From Cryobacterium sp. GrIS_2_6 (lineage in GTDB: Bacteria; Actinomycetota; Actinomycetes; Actinomycetales; Microbacteriaceae), in assembly GCF_035984545.1 (NCBI RefSeq), contig NZ_JAXCHP010000001.1, forward strand, positions 1,860,001 to 1,924,000: a stretch of 64,000 nucleotides of DNA. Reading direction: 5' to 3'. Positions 25,423-35,184 of the stretch are shown here, piece after piece (the first letter of the stretch is position 1; each line of letters starts with the position of its first letter). The position numbers and the translations under genes were made by a program. The notes below the pieces were generated by a model, which saw nothing but the letters and a program-made list of their open reading frames with translations, did not search any database and was not told where the DNA came from.

Positions 25423-25917
25423 TCAGGTGTTGACCCGAGGATTCAGTTCTCGGTATTCCTTGTAGACCAGCACGATGATTGCGGCGTCCAAGACCGTGAA
25501 GAGACCTATGCCCACGGTTGGGGTGAGGACAAATGCGTAGAGCTGGTACGCCAGGAACGCGATCAAAATTCCCAGCGCATAGGGATATGCACGGTGCCAC
25601 TTCCGCACAAGACAATAGACAAGCGCCACCTTGACAGCGCCATGAGCGATCAAGAAAACGATCAGGAAAACCAGTCCACTGTGCGCGAGGTCGGAGTCCA
25701 ACCGGCCCATATTTCGAGCGATGAAGCGGAGGACGCCGGAATCGCCCTCCCGAGCCTCGCCCGCCACACCAGCGAGCAGAGCATGAGCCAGCGTCGGAGA
25801 GAGCCAAAGCAGAAGACCAGCAAGGAGTTCGATGACACCATCGACACCCTTGATGCTCACCCCGACGGCATAGAGCCGATCAATCACGGTCGGCGGGCGT
25901 CGGGACTCGGTGGGCAT
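25423..25917 (-). CDS. DUF2127 domain membrane protein
   Basis: 164-aa integral membrane protein with the DUF2127 pattern: VSIKGVDGVIELLAGLLLWL, a conserved HGAVKVALVYCLVRKWHRAY and the end VLVYKEYRELNP. Four membrane helices. Function unknown. Start ATG at 25917. Confidence 0.85.
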   Translation of the reverse strand: MPTESRRPPTVIDRLYAVGVSIKGVDGVIELLAGLLLWLSPTLAHALLAGVAGEAREGDSGVLRFIARNMGRLDSDLAHSGLVFLIVFLIAHGAVKVALVYCLVRKWHRAYPYALGILIAFLAYQLYAFVLTPTVGIGLFTVLDAAIIVLVYKEYRELNPRVNT

Positions 25918-26194
25918 CGCTGATGACCGCAGGGTTCAGAGTGATCCCCACCACCACGGCGTCGTTGATCGCCTGCACATTGTTGTCCTGCATTCTCGGG
26001 CTGACCAGGAGCATCTCACCGGACAAGCTCGACCTGCACCGCTCATGCCGCCGTCGCTCTGGTGGAGGATTCAGGAAATCGAACCTGACGAGGTGCACCG
26101 ATTTGCACATCCCCCGAAGCAGGCAATTTTACGCCTCGCCACTACTCCGCGCAATTCCCTGTCTCAGCCCCTTCCCGGAGAGGAATTCGTCGCG

Positions 26195-27430
26195 TCAGGG
26201 TGCGGAAAGGCCGAACCGCGGATAGAGCACGTCAAACCCTACATCGAGACCACCATCCAATGCGCGCACGGAATGGCCACCATTCGGGATCTCGCGCACG
26301 GTTACCGCCATCCCGGCCCTTTGCGCCGCTGCGGCGACGTCACGCTGTCCGGCCAGGATCCCGGGATCGTCACTGCCAGCGGTAAAGATCGCGACGTCGT
26401 CGGAATACTGGCGACCGGAGAGCAAGTTGATCGGGTGTTGAACGTCGTAGGCTGCCTGGTCCCCTCCGAATGCGTACTGCAGGACCTCTCCCTGGATGTC
26501 GGATCCGGGGAAGGACTCCCCGGAGATGTCGATCACGTTCGACCAGAGGCCGGGATGTTTCGCGGCCAGGGAGATCGCACATTGACCGCCGTTGGAGAAA
26601 CCGGCGATCGTCCAGAAACGGTGATCCCGGATGATGTGGAGGTTGGCTAGGGCCTAGTTGACGACATCCCGCGTCAGGAAGGTCTCGGCATTGCCGTAGG
26701 CGGCCGTGTCAAGGCACAGCGGGTCAGCGCTGGGATCCCCGAGCTGATCCGCCACGATGACGATCGGTGCGAGACCGCCGTGTTGGGCGGCATCCCGGTC
26801 CAGAGTCGCCGCGACGTATTGCGGATCAGGGTCCCTGGGCTGGCCCATCAGCATGATGACCAATGGAAGTTCCGGGGCGTTAGGGACCAGTGCCGCGGGC
26901 GGAAGATAGATCCCGGCGGGCCGCGACGAGAACCCGGATAGTGGGCTGGGAATGACCTGCGTGCCTGTTGTTCCAGTGGCCGGCATGTCGACCGGTGGAG
27001 TCCAGCTCTGCCAGAGCGGACCGGACGATGAAGCGACCGTCGAGGTACCGGTAGCAGGTGTCAAGGTAATCGGCCTTTCAATGCTGACACCGAAGACTGA
27101 ACCGACGGTGCGGTTGAGCCCGAACTCCGCGTTGATACCCAATGCCCCGGTCAACAGAAAGAGCGCGATGGACAGTGCCGCACAGAGTCTGCGGAGGGAC
27201 CGTGTATCCCAAAGATTTGCCAGCGCCAGGCCGATCGCGGCGAAAGCCGCCGTCACCCAGGAGTAGGTCACGTGGCCCAGCGATACGCCAAACAGATCCA
27301 GTCCTCGAACGAAGACCAGCCACACGAGTCCGGCCGCGAGTGCACCGGCAGCGAGAGAGGCCACGACGGTAGCGACCCAGCGCCAAGTCCGACGCTTGTC
27401 GATAAGAAGAATTACCGCGATCCCCGACAA
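26195..27430 (-). pseudogene. membrane-anchored esterase with amber codon
   Basis: One frame runs through an in-frame TAG at 26654-26656. Before it are four membrane helices (GALAAGLVWLVFVRGL, AAFAAIGLALANLW, ALSIALFLLTGALGI) and the start of a Fes/mycolyltransferase-like hydrolase domain (LPLVIMLMGQPRDPDPQY). After it come LANLHIIRDHRFWTIAGFSN with the GFSNGGQ nucleophile elbow and the His region IPNGGHSVRALDGGL. The intact paralogue at 30253-31209 has VVNWARANLHI where this has VVN-stop-ALANLHI, so a Trp TGG became TAG. The 5' start is unclear: similarity-like sequence extends to about 27510 without a normal start codon. Confidence 0.8.
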
Positions 27431-27675
27431 CGCAAAGCACGTCTCGATCAGCGGACCATCGACAATGTTGACCGACCAGAAGTCGAAGGTGCGCCCACCC
27501 CAATCGCTCAGCCGGCCTGAATCATTTGTACGGAGACAATGTCAGTCCAAAGCCGGACGTCCTATCATTTCACGCAATCAATAAGTTACGTTGTCGGGCC
27601 GCAGCCAAGGACGTCTTCTCAAAGGCAGGCGGCGCACCCCGCAGCCCGTTTTCAGCAAAATTTGAGTAGGCATCC

Positions 27676-27843
27676 TCAGGTCTGGCTGCCTCAAAGAGCA
27701 CTCAACGCGGACGCTTCGGATGCAGGCATGGAGTCCAGCTACTACGAAGTCCTCGGCGAGGGACACACGGTCGGGGCCCTCACGGGCGGCCTCACGAAGG
27801 CCTTCGATGTCCTCGCCTCACGGCTGAGATTCCCGCCGCAGTC
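27676..27843 (+). pseudogene. esterase, C-terminal fragment
   Basis: Plus-strand translation LPQRALNADASDAGMESSYY and EVLGEGHTVGALTGGLTKAF, DVLASRLRF matches the C-terminus of the esterase at 30253-31209 (DAGMVTSYYEVPGEGHSVGA and so on) almost residue for residue, including the catalytic His. Nothing of the N-terminal 260 residues is present. The frame then runs on without similarity to 27961. Confidence 0.75.
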
Positions 27844-28370
27844 CCTCACTGGGGAACTCAAGAATGCGCGCACATCTGGGCACGCCCGTTCGACGGCGGC
27901 CCAGAGCCCTCCGATCCGGGGCGGAAATCCCCATTTGGTTAAGGAGGATGAGTGCCCTTAATCGTGGATCAAATTTCGCGATCTGTTTGCGCTAAAAGTT
28001 CTCGAAGTCAACCCTGGTCAGCGTGACCTCGGCGAGAGAGTGAACGAGCACACGCACGGCGCACGTGTCGCAACTATGGCGAGAGCGATCGGTACAGTTG
28101 TGCGCCAGCTCTTACACGTCCTCTTCTTAGTCGGCCGTAGGGTTGCAGCGGTCGCGTGGCCGTCGAGAGCTATCGGGTCATGATGCAGGGAACATGAGCC
28201 GCGCCGAGGGCGACCAGTGACGCGAAGTTTCACGAATCTTTACTCGGGTGGGTGCGTGTCGTCGAGGTGATCGGTCCGGACGCAGCACCAGCCGGAACCC
28301 AGGGCGACGCTGATGGTTTCGTGGGATACACGGGGGCACCCCCGAAAGCCCGTGCCTCGCATCGTCCTGT
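27844..28370. other. gap without recognised gene
   Basis: About 525 bp between two gene remnants. No reading frame here has protein-like composition that I trust, and no repeat or RNA was recognised. It is probably decayed sequence of the same accessory region. Confidence 0.4.
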
Positions 28371-28655
28371 TCAGGCCCTTGCGCGGGCCATCCCGTTCAT
28401 CTTCTTGCCGTTCGATATCAGCAGCTTTGAGGAGTATCCGCTGCCGCGCACAGTGTGAATCATGGCTTCATGGCCTGCATCGAACTTCTTCCGCTGATAG
28501 GAAACGTAGATTTCCACGTCGGAGGATTGGTCGCCGAAATCAACCCCTAATTTCGTGCGGGATCTGCGCCTTGGTCATCAGCCGACGCGGATTTTGCATG
28601 AAGTAGCGCAACCGCTCGAACTCCGCACGCGTCACCGGAATGGCGTTCCCGGTCC
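28371..28655 (-). pseudogene. OmpR/PhoP-type response regulator, DNA-binding domain fragment
   Basis: Minus-strand reading gives VTRAEFERLRYFMQNPRRLM and TKAQI, then after a one-base shift near 28537 FGDQSSDVEIYVSYQRKKF and DAGHEAMIHTVRGSGYSSKL. This is the complete winged-helix effector domain of an OmpR-family regulator; the receiver domain is absent, replaced by an IS21 transposase remnant. Extra residues follow the usual end before the TGA at 28371. The frameshift falls in a GGGG run. Confidence 0.75.
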
Positions 28656-29116
28656 GAAATACCTCCCGAGCGTCACATGCTCCGAGTATGTGATCGTGGC
28701 GGCCGAACCCATCGCCCTTTCGGGGGAGGCGATGACCTGATCGTTGAGCCGGACGGTGACGTGCGTCAGGTCCGCGTGAACGTCGACCATCCGGCCAATC
28801 GCTGCGGGTCGACTGAGTAGTCGTTGCCGGAGACGCGAACGTGGTCTGCCCGCGGCAGCCTTTTCCGGGTGGTGAACCCGACCGGTGGTCGCGGGACGGC
28901 CCGCATCGCCACCCAGTCCTCGGTGGCCCTGTCGATCGGCCGGGCCTGCAGCGAACGATCCGAGCGGCTGTTGGCCGTCGGCAGCCACTGCTGCAGCTGC
29001 TCGTTGAAGTCCGTGATCGAGGAGAAGCTGCGGCCGGGCAGGAACGAGGTCTCCAGGAACTGGTTGGCGCGCTCCACGATCCCTTTGGACTCCGAATCGT
29101 CTTCTACGACCAGCAC
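28656..29116 (-). pseudogene. istA: IS21 istA fragment
   Basis: Encodes the middle-to-end part of an IS21 transposase: ESKGIVERANQFLETSFLPG, DFNEQLQQWLPTANSR, VRVSGNDYSVDPQRL then, after a one-base shift near 28807 (a CCC run), IGRMVDVHADLTHVTVRLND. It parallels the intact IstA at 39909-41150 (SKGMVERMNRFF, FSNDYSVDPAMIGRVVDV). Both ends of the element are missing, and its 3' end is fused to the response-regulator fragment. Confidence 0.8.
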
Positions 29117-29306
29117 TAGTCCCCTGTCGTCTGCAACTGCGTCGACTTACCTCCGCGATGAAGGGTTCGCCATAATGGAGCGCTCGCGCGATGTGCCGGC
29201 CTTACCGAACCCGAACATTGATCTCACACTTCTCGAACAGGAAGCGGGCAGTGTGGACCACGTCGGATTCTCTTCGACATCCATGACCGAATTGGGAGTC
29301 CTTTCC

Positions 29307-30047
29307 GTGAATCGAACTATTACGCGATCCAGCATCCTTGGTGTCGTTGCCATCACCGCATTCGCTGCCCTTGGCAGCACACCCGCATTCGCTGACGCGA
29401 CACCCGCACCGGCGCCTACATCCACAGCCGGTCCCACGAAAACGCTAGGCACGCTCACCAACGTGCAGGAATCAGCCGCGACCGCGACCGCGAAACGAAT
29501 CACCTCTTTGAACACTGCGATCACAAAAGTCACCGCCAACGCCTTCCTGACCGCCTCCGACAAGTCTGCCCTACTGGAGAACCTCAATACCGACCTCGCC
29601 GGCATGAACACCCTTGCGGCAAAGATCGCTGCTGACACAGAACTGGCACAGGCCAAAATCGACTACGCCACCATTTTCACTACCTACCGTGTCTACTCGG
29701 TCTCAATTCCCCAAGCCGCGTACACGGCACTTGCAGACACTGTCACCTCGAAGACGGCAGCGCAGCTCACCGCCGAACAGACCCGGCTCTCGGGCCTGCT
29801 ATCAGGAAAGGACGCTTCTAAGTCCACCGCGGCTTTGCAGGCGAGCGTGACAGACATGGCCGCCCAGATCGGTACCGCCGCCAGCGCTGTAGCCGGACTG
29901 GCCGCCGGTTCACTCGCCGCCACACCCGAACAGTACGATGGTAACCACGACGTGATGAAACCCTTCAAGGCATCCGCGACCACCGCGAGCGCAGCACTCA
30001 AACAGGCACGGACCGATGCCAAGACCATCCGCGGCGCACTCAAATAA
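29307..30047 (+). CDS. secreted helical protein, unknown function
   Basis: 246-aa precursor with a clear Sec signal peptide (NRTITRSSILGVVAITAFAA, cleavage expected after TPAFA). The mature part is Ala/Thr-rich, low in aromatic residues, and built of regularly spaced helical segments (ITSLNTAITKVTANAFLTAS; NLNTDLAGMNTLAAKI; ARTD-type tail AALKQARTDAKTIRGALK), suggesting a coiled-coil or helical bundle outside the cell. Start GTG at 29307 has GGGAG 8 nt upstream; longer frames lack this. No family recognised. Followed by a good terminator. Confidence 0.78.
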   Translation: MNRTITRSSILGVVAITAFAALGSTPAFADATPAPAPTSTAGPTKTLGTLTNVQESAATATAKRITSLNTAITKVTANAFLTASDKSALLENLNTDLAGMNTLAAKIAADTELAQAKIDYATIFTTYRVYSVSIPQAAYTALADTVTSKTAAQLTAEQTRLSGLLSGKDASKSTAALQASVTDMAAQIGTAASAVAGLAAGSLAATPEQYDGNHDVMKPFKASATTASAALKQARTDAKTIRGALK

Positions 30048-30054
30048 CGCCGAC

Positions 30055-30094
30055 CCGGCAGCGCGCCGGCACTTCTCTGCCGTCGCGCTGCCGG
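30055..30094 (+). terminator. rho-independent-like hairpin
   Basis: Arms CCGGCAGCGCG and CGCGCTGCCGG, 11 perfect pairs, 18-nt loop, 8 bp past the stop of the secreted-protein gene. No long T run follows, as is usual in high-GC Actinobacteria. Confidence 0.65.
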
Positions 30095-30252
30095 TTCACC
30101 ATAACTTGCCCTGACGCGTTCTACGGATGCAGCGCCCGCATCGGAAGCCCTGCATTCTCGCTCGGCCCCGACTCGATCGCCTCCGACAGGAATCGAGCAG
30201 CGGTCGATGCATGGGCGTTCCATAGTCAACTGATAGAAGCGAGACACAACCT

Positions 30253-31209
30253 GTGAGAATGAATTCAGGGCGCAGCAAGGCCCTCATCGCGGGTGTCACT
30301 CTCCTCGTCCTGGGAGCCGCAGGCGGGTTCATTGTCGTCCACCCGGCTTCCGCTGCCAATCAGACCTCTCAGTCCCCATCGGACGCGCCCCGGCCGGCGT
30401 CGGCCCTCGCCATCACGGGCACTATTGAGACGGTGCATATTCCGGCAACCGCATCCAATTTCGCCGCCAGGGATGCCGAGGTGTACCTCCCTCCGGCCGC
30501 CGTGGCCACCGACGTTCCGCCACTCCCCTTCGTGCTCATGATGATGGGACAACCCGGGAACCCGGACGCGTCCTACATCGGTTCAGTCCTCGACACGTTC
30601 GCCCTCACCCATGACGGTCAGGCCCCCATTGTCGTGGTTGCGGACCAACTCGGTGATCCGAGTGTCGATTCACTCTGCCTGGACACTCCGTCGCACGGGA
30701 ATGTGCAGACCTACATTGAGAAGGATGTCGTCAACTGGGCACGCGCGAACCTGCACATTGAAACTGATCGCGTCGATTGGACAATTGCGGGGTTCTCAAA
30801 CGGCGGCCAATGCGCCATTTCCCTTGCTACCAAGTTTCCGGACGTCTGGGGAAACGTGATCAGCGCGTCCGGGACGACCTTCGCCGGCACGGAATCTGAG
30901 CCCACGGTTCTCGCCGACGTCTTCGGTGGAGACCAAGCCGCCTACGACGCGACAAAACCAGCTACCTTGATGTCGTCCACGCACTACCCCGATACCGAGG
31001 CCATGTTCACCGTCGGGGCGGATGACTCCGTGATCGGTCCACCCCAGAAGGCGTTGAGTGCCGTGGCCCTGGATGCCGGCATGGTGACCAGCTACTACGA
31101 AGTTCCCGGCGAAGGCCACAGCGTCGGAGCGCTCCTCGGAGGACTCACGAAGGCGTTCGATGTTCTCGCCCCACGCCTCGGATTTCTGAACGCATCACCG
31201 CAGCCATAG
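30253..31209 (+). CDS. secreted alpha/beta hydrolase, esterase/mycolyltransferase-like
   Basis: 318-aa exported hydrolase. An N-terminal signal sequence or anchor (ALIAGVTLLVLGAAGGFIVV, residues about 10-29) is followed by the esterase domain: LPFVLMMMGQPGNPDASY, nucleophile elbow WTIAGFSNGGQCAISLATKF, and His in YYEVPGEGHSVGALLGG. The domain belongs to the broad Fes/antigen-85-like esterase group; the substrate could be a cell-wall lipid, a siderophore or another ester. GTG at 30253; ATG at 30259 is possible. It is the only intact member of three paralogues in this region. Confidence 0.85.
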   Translation: MRMNSGRSKALIAGVTLLVLGAAGGFIVVHPASAANQTSQSPSDAPRPASALAITGTIETVHIPATASNFAARDAEVYLPPAAVATDVPPLPFVLMMMGQPGNPDASYIGSVLDTFALTHDGQAPIVVVADQLGDPSVDSLCLDTPSHGNVQTYIEKDVVNWARANLHIETDRVDWTIAGFSNGGQCAISLATKFPDVWGNVISASGTTFAGTESEPTVLADVFGGDQAAYDATKPATLMSSTHYPDTEAMFTVGADDSVIGPPQKALSAVALDAGMVTSYYEVPGEGHSVGALLGGLTKAFDVLAPRLGFLNASPQP

Positions 31210-31534
31210 TCCCGCACGCCGCTATCCGGCCAGCCCTGATCAGTGGACACCTGAGAGGAGGCGGATCCCATCACTCCGACCCGACGTAGCATCTCCGGCT
31301 CTGAGGGCACCTACCTATTGGGTCTTACGACCGCTTCGTCGAGAGTTCAAATTTCGCAAGCGTTGGTACCCTATTGGGGTTGGTACTGAGCACTAGTCCC
31401 AAATCCTCGGGTGGGCAACGCGACAGAACCTTCTCGGATCATGCCGCTGGCATCACTGGTCCTCACCAAGCCCCGTCCGCGGACAACGACACTAATTCAA
31501 AAGCTCCAAACTTCAACCGCTCGATCGCCCCCAG

Positions 31535-31579
31535 GCCTTGAAACAGTGGATGGGGCACTCCGGTATCGCGATGCTGCGT
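31535..31579 (+). pseudogene. tyrosine recombinase C-terminal scrap
   Basis: Fifteen codons, ALKQWMGHSGIAMLR, match the region around the second conserved His and the segment before the active Tyr of phage-type integrases (LQxWMGHxSIxMT pattern). Nothing convincing on either side. The remaining 31210-31677 shows no supported gene. Confidence 0.3.
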
Positions 31580-31677
31580 TTGCGAGAGCCGTCAGAAACT
31601 CCTGGATGGTCTCCGGGACCCGTTCGATTTTGCGGTGCGTGTCTGGCCCTATTTGCTCGAGTTAGTGGCTTCCGGGG

Positions 31678-32337
31678 TCAGTTGAGGATGTTCACCGCGC
31701 GGGAAATGACCAGGGCGAGCAGAATGAACCCGGTCAGTGCCTGGTACGCCATCAACATTTTCGCTCGGTGCGTGAGTGGCATAACGTCCGTGGGGCTGAA
31801 CGCCATCATGTTCGTCAACGAGATGTAGGCGTAGTCCAAGTAGCTTGGCCGCCAGTTCTCGCCCCCTGGCGCCCCGTCATGTTGTGGGAAACGGAAGTCC
31901 ACAGTCGCCGTCGCCCACTGGGCTGCGTCGCGACGCGCAACTGGACCTGACCGGTCCAGCTCCCAATACACCAACGAGAATGCAATCACGTTCGTAACCC
32001 AAACCTGCAGCGCAGTGAGGAGGACATCCGGACCGTTCACTCCCCCATAGAGAAGCTGTCGGACCGTGAAGACAACGGTGACTTGATTGGCCAGGGTCAG
32101 CAATGACGCGAGCCCAATGGATAACCACCGGGACCATGTGGTCTCCCTCGATAGTCGGCGTGGGTTGAGGATCGTCAACGGGATCAGCAGGAGCAAGCCC
32201 AACAGCGGGATGACCCACCGGGGCAGAATCTGTACCTTCTCAGGAATGAGCAGATACAGAACCAGGCTCAGGATGATTGCGGCCAGGACCGGCCAGCGGT
32301 GCTCGTGCCTCACAATAGGCGTCGACGTTTCAGTCAC
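31678..32337 (-). CDS. DUF1345-like ion-channel-type membrane protein
   Basis: 219-aa integral membrane protein. Six hydrophobic segments are visible, and the C-terminal half has the DUF1345 block DYAYISLTNMMAFSPTDVMP, MLMAYQALTGFILLALVIS, reminiscent of potassium-channel pore families. Function is not established. Start ATG at 32337. Confidence 0.75.
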   Translation of the reverse strand: MTETSTPIVRHEHRWPVLAAIILSLVLYLLIPEKVQILPRWVIPLLGLLLLIPLTILNPRRLSRETTWSRWLSIGLASLLTLANQVTVVFTVRQLLYGGVNGPDVLLTALQVWVTNVIAFSLVYWELDRSGPVARRDAAQWATATVDFRFPQHDGAPGGENWRPSYLDYAYISLTNMMAFSPTDVMPLTHRAKMLMAYQALTGFILLALVISRAVNILN

Positions 32338-32444
32338 AGTCGAGAGTGTAAGCGATCCCCAATCACGTCGACGCCGTCACGGGTGAAACGACTCTTCGAA
32401 GCGCCGACGCACCGTTTGCTGTACTCGCGCAGGTTTCCGTGCGA

Positions 32445-32758
32445 CTAGGTGAGGAATGGTGTTGAACCCTGTTCCCTCATCGCCACCGCGAGAATCGTTG
32501 CTATCGCTAGCACTATCGTTGCCACTGTCAAACCGCGACCGGGCGCACCGACCGGGATCAAACCGTATGCCCGGACGGAGAGCCCGAGCCCCACTACCGT
32601 GGCGATGAAGCGGCAAACGGGAACACAACTGCGAACAAGATGCTGGCAAGCGTTATCCAAAACCCGGACTTCCGGCCCGGAGTGTTCGTCCAATCCCCCC
32701 GTGGCAATCTCAGGCCACGCGACTCGTTCCCGTCCGCGTTGAAGTGTGAGTCGTTCAC
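32445..32758 (-). pseudogene. two-helix membrane protein, frameshifted
   Basis: From GTG 32758 the frame gives NDSHFNADGNESRGLRLPRG and helix FWITLASILFAVVFPF; a one-base shift near 32615 (CCC run) leads to RFIATVVGLGLSVRAYGLIP and a last helix LTVATIVLAIATILAVA ending at 32445. Joined, this is a plausible 100-aa membrane protein with three hydrophobic segments. The shift may be a real mutation or a sequencing error. Confidence 0.55.
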
Positions 32759-32966
32759 CTGATGCCCCTCTCGTTTGTTCGGCGGCCAGTTTTGCACAAT
32801 GCCCCTGAACCTCAGGAACGTTGGGCAGGAATCGGGCGACCCGGCAGTCGATCAGTCATCTCCGGAGCGCCGCAAGCACGTCGCTACCGACGCACGGTTC
32901 ACCAGGAGTGACGGGCCAATCGGTGCGGTTCGAGATGGGAGTTGTACGGTTCTCTTGGCGGTGGAT

Positions 32967-34295
32967 CTAGTTGCCCTTCGTACAGGTTTGCTGATCAGCG
33001 GTCTGACCGGTCACGCTGGACGGGAGCACGGCATTGGCCCCAGCGGGCGCGGCCACGGGGTTCGCCGTCGGCGTTGGAACCGGTGTGGATGTGGAACCAG
33101 GTTTTGCGGTCGCGGCTGGCGTGGGAACAGGGGCCACCGGGGCGCTACTCGGGAGCACGGCCGCCCGGCCTGGGGCCCCAGAGAGCTGCAATGGTTTATC
33201 CGCGACCAAAGCCGTGTTCAAGACTGTGGCGGCACTGGACTGGGCGATCACCCGTCCTGGCTCGGCCGGGTCAGTGATGGTGGGGTACTGCACGAAGACC
33301 ATGTTCGCCAGCCCTGTGTCCTTGATCGCGAGAGCGATCTGGACCAAGGTCGTCGGATTCGTCAGCGTATCCGAGAGAACCATGTTGCCCGTTGCCGCTT
33401 TGGCCAGGGAGAACAACGCGATCGGGTTTCCCAGGACGCCGCCACTTTGGACCTTCCGGACCAGAGCGGCCATGAAGAGCTGCTGGTTACTAATCCGCCC
33501 CAGGTCACTGCCATCACCGACACCGTGCCTACTGCGCAGGAACGAGAGCGCGTCGTCGCCGACGAGGGTTTGCTGGCCCGCCGCCAAATGCAACGGAGGC
33601 GTCGTGTACAGATCGGTGACCGCCGAGGCCAGGCAGACGGTGACCCCGCCGACAGCGTTCGACATGGCAGTCACCCCGTCGAAGCTAATCTCCGCGGCGT
33701 AGGGAATCTGGACGCCGGTGAGCTTCTCGATCGTCAACACAACGCACGACAGGCCACCACGAGATAGGGTCGTATTCAGCATCACCCGGCTGGACGCCGA
33801 CGCGGTCCCACCATCGGCCTGAGGACACGCGGGGACGGCAAGCATCAGGTCCCGGGGGAAACTAATCACACTGACGCTCTGATGATTCTGCGCAATGTGC
33901 AGCAGCATGGTCACGTCGTTGTTACCCGCGCCAGAACTACCCGCGAGCTCTGCAGCCGTCCCATAGGCCCCGCCCTGGCCGGTCCGGGTGTCCGTGCCCG
34001 TCAATAGCAGGTTTACCCCGCCGGCGATCGCGGTCACGTCCGCGGCAGGGGCAGGAGCCGCCGTGTCGCCGGGCGTCTGATCAAGGTGGGCCAAATGAAC
34101 ACCGGGCTTGACGCTGCTGGCAACATCCCACGCGGCAATCGCCGCAAGGGAGCTCCCACTAACCAGAAGCACACCAAGGGTGATCCCCAAGGTCTTCGCG
34201 ACCGTCCGCCACGGCCCCCGAGGCGCCAACCGTCCATGCCGGATCGGCTGACCGGCATTCCGGTCACGCCCACGCAAGGGCCCAGCGTGCGTCAC
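32967..34295 (-). CDS. LytR-CpsA-Psr (LCP) family glycopolymer ligase
   Basis: 442-aa type II membrane protein: cytoplasmic N-terminus, one helix TLGITLGVLLVSGSSLAAIA (about residues 35-54) and an extracellular LCP domain (NLLLTGTDTRTGQGGAYG, NNDVTMLLHIAQ, VISFPRDLMLAVPACPQ, LRSRHGVGDGSDLGRISNQQ). LCP proteins transfer undecaprenyl-linked glycopolymers to peptidoglycan. The C-terminal 60 residues are Pro/Thr/Ala-rich, like a wall-spanning tail. GTG start at 34295. It sits in a region with FtsW- and UppP-type genes, which use the same lipid carrier. Confidence 0.9.
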   Translation of the reverse strand: MTHAGPLRGRDRNAGQPIRHGRLAPRGPWRTVAKTLGITLGVLLVSGSSLAAIAAWDVASSVKPGVHLAHLDQTPGDTAAPAPAADVTAIAGGVNLLLTGTDTRTGQGGAYGTAAELAGSSGAGNNDVTMLLHIAQNHQSVSVISFPRDLMLAVPACPQADGGTASASSRVMLNTTLSRGGLSCVVLTIEKLTGVQIPYAAEISFDGVTAMSNAVGGVTVCLASAVTDLYTTPPLHLAAGQQTLVGDDALSFLRSRHGVGDGSDLGRISNQQLFMAALVRKVQSGGVLGNPIALFSLAKAATGNMVLSDTLTNPTTLVQIALAIKDTGLANMVFVQYPTITDPAEPGRVIAQSSAATVLNTALVADKPLQLSGAPGRAAVLPSSAPVAPVPTPAATAKPGSTSTPVPTPTANPVAAPAGANAVLPSSVTGQTADQQTCTKGN

Positions 34296-34522
34296 GGTAA
34301 CCCTCTTCCGCCCGGTCTAACCAACCGGAACATCCACGAACAGTCGTTTCGACCGAACTGTATGCCAGCAGTGACCGGAGATTCCTGTGAAAGTGCTCCT
34401 CGACCAGCGCAATCTCACAGGAAGCCCGCCAAGCCCACCAAACGGGGGATGACGAGTGTCGCCGGATCAGGGTCAGCGTTGTTTGATGGCGTGTTCAACA
34501 CGGGAGTTCACAAATTCCATCA

Positions 34523-34960
34523 ATGACCGTCAGCCTGCATCTGCCCGACGGGACACAAACGCGAGTTCGTGTCGACATTAACCAGTACGGCCAACTACCC
34601 GCCCTGATCGTGGACCCCCGTACGAAGGACGGGCGCGTTCTGCCCGGGACGTGGCTGGGCGAAAGCCACAACAGCCGACCAGATGGAACCAGCTACCACG
34701 CGGTGCCCGACACGACCTCGCACCGACTACGAAAGCATCCTCAGACGACACCTGAAGCAAACGAAAATCGCCCGTCCGTTTCTACGAGGTCGGAGACGGG
34801 GCCCGGCAACGCAAACCTGTATCTATCAAACAACATCGACGCATGTTCTTCCCGGCGCAGCCGCGCACATTCAAGTCAGAGTTCAGAGCTCCCTTACTGG
34901 CATCCGCGCTTGGGGGGGAAAAATAGTGACACGCTTGCGCGGTGGCACGGCGCGACATGA
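34523..34960 (+). CDS. uncertain ORF
   Basis: The first 50 residues (VSLHLPDGTQTRVRVDINQY, GQLPALIVDPRTKDG) look like genuine protein; the rest (KHPQTTPEANENRPS onward) does not. Probably the 5' end of a decayed gene. No ribosome site is evident and no family is recognised. 34961-35184 contains nothing I can support. Confidence 0.25.
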   Translation: MTVSLHLPDGTQTRVRVDINQYGQLPALIVDPRTKDGRVLPGTWLGESHNSRPDGTSYHAVPDTTSHRLRKHPQTTPEANENRPSVSTRSETGPGNANLYLSNNIDACSSRRSRAHSSQSSELPYWHPRLGGKNSDTLARWHGAT

Positions 34961-35184
34961 GGGCGCCAATGTGCTCCGTTAGCCCGTTAGCCTTTCCCCA
35001 AAGCACGCGTGGCGAGGCGACAGTGGTGTCTATCTCACTGGGGACACCTGACCGCTACGCAACTCCCAGGTAATGGTATTTCGCTCCTTCGTCGGTGCAG
35101 CATCTGCCTAAGCGGCGCGGAAGACAGGGATCGGTCGGGGCCGGTCACAGGCCTGATCCCCGCGAACAAGACCGTTGATGCCGA

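Noticed and set aside
29110..31400. GCACTAGTCCC occurs at about 29113 and 31388, possibly attachment sites
   Set aside because: Only 11 bp are shared, no integrase remains beside either copy except a 15-codon scrap, so chance or a minor repeat is more likely.
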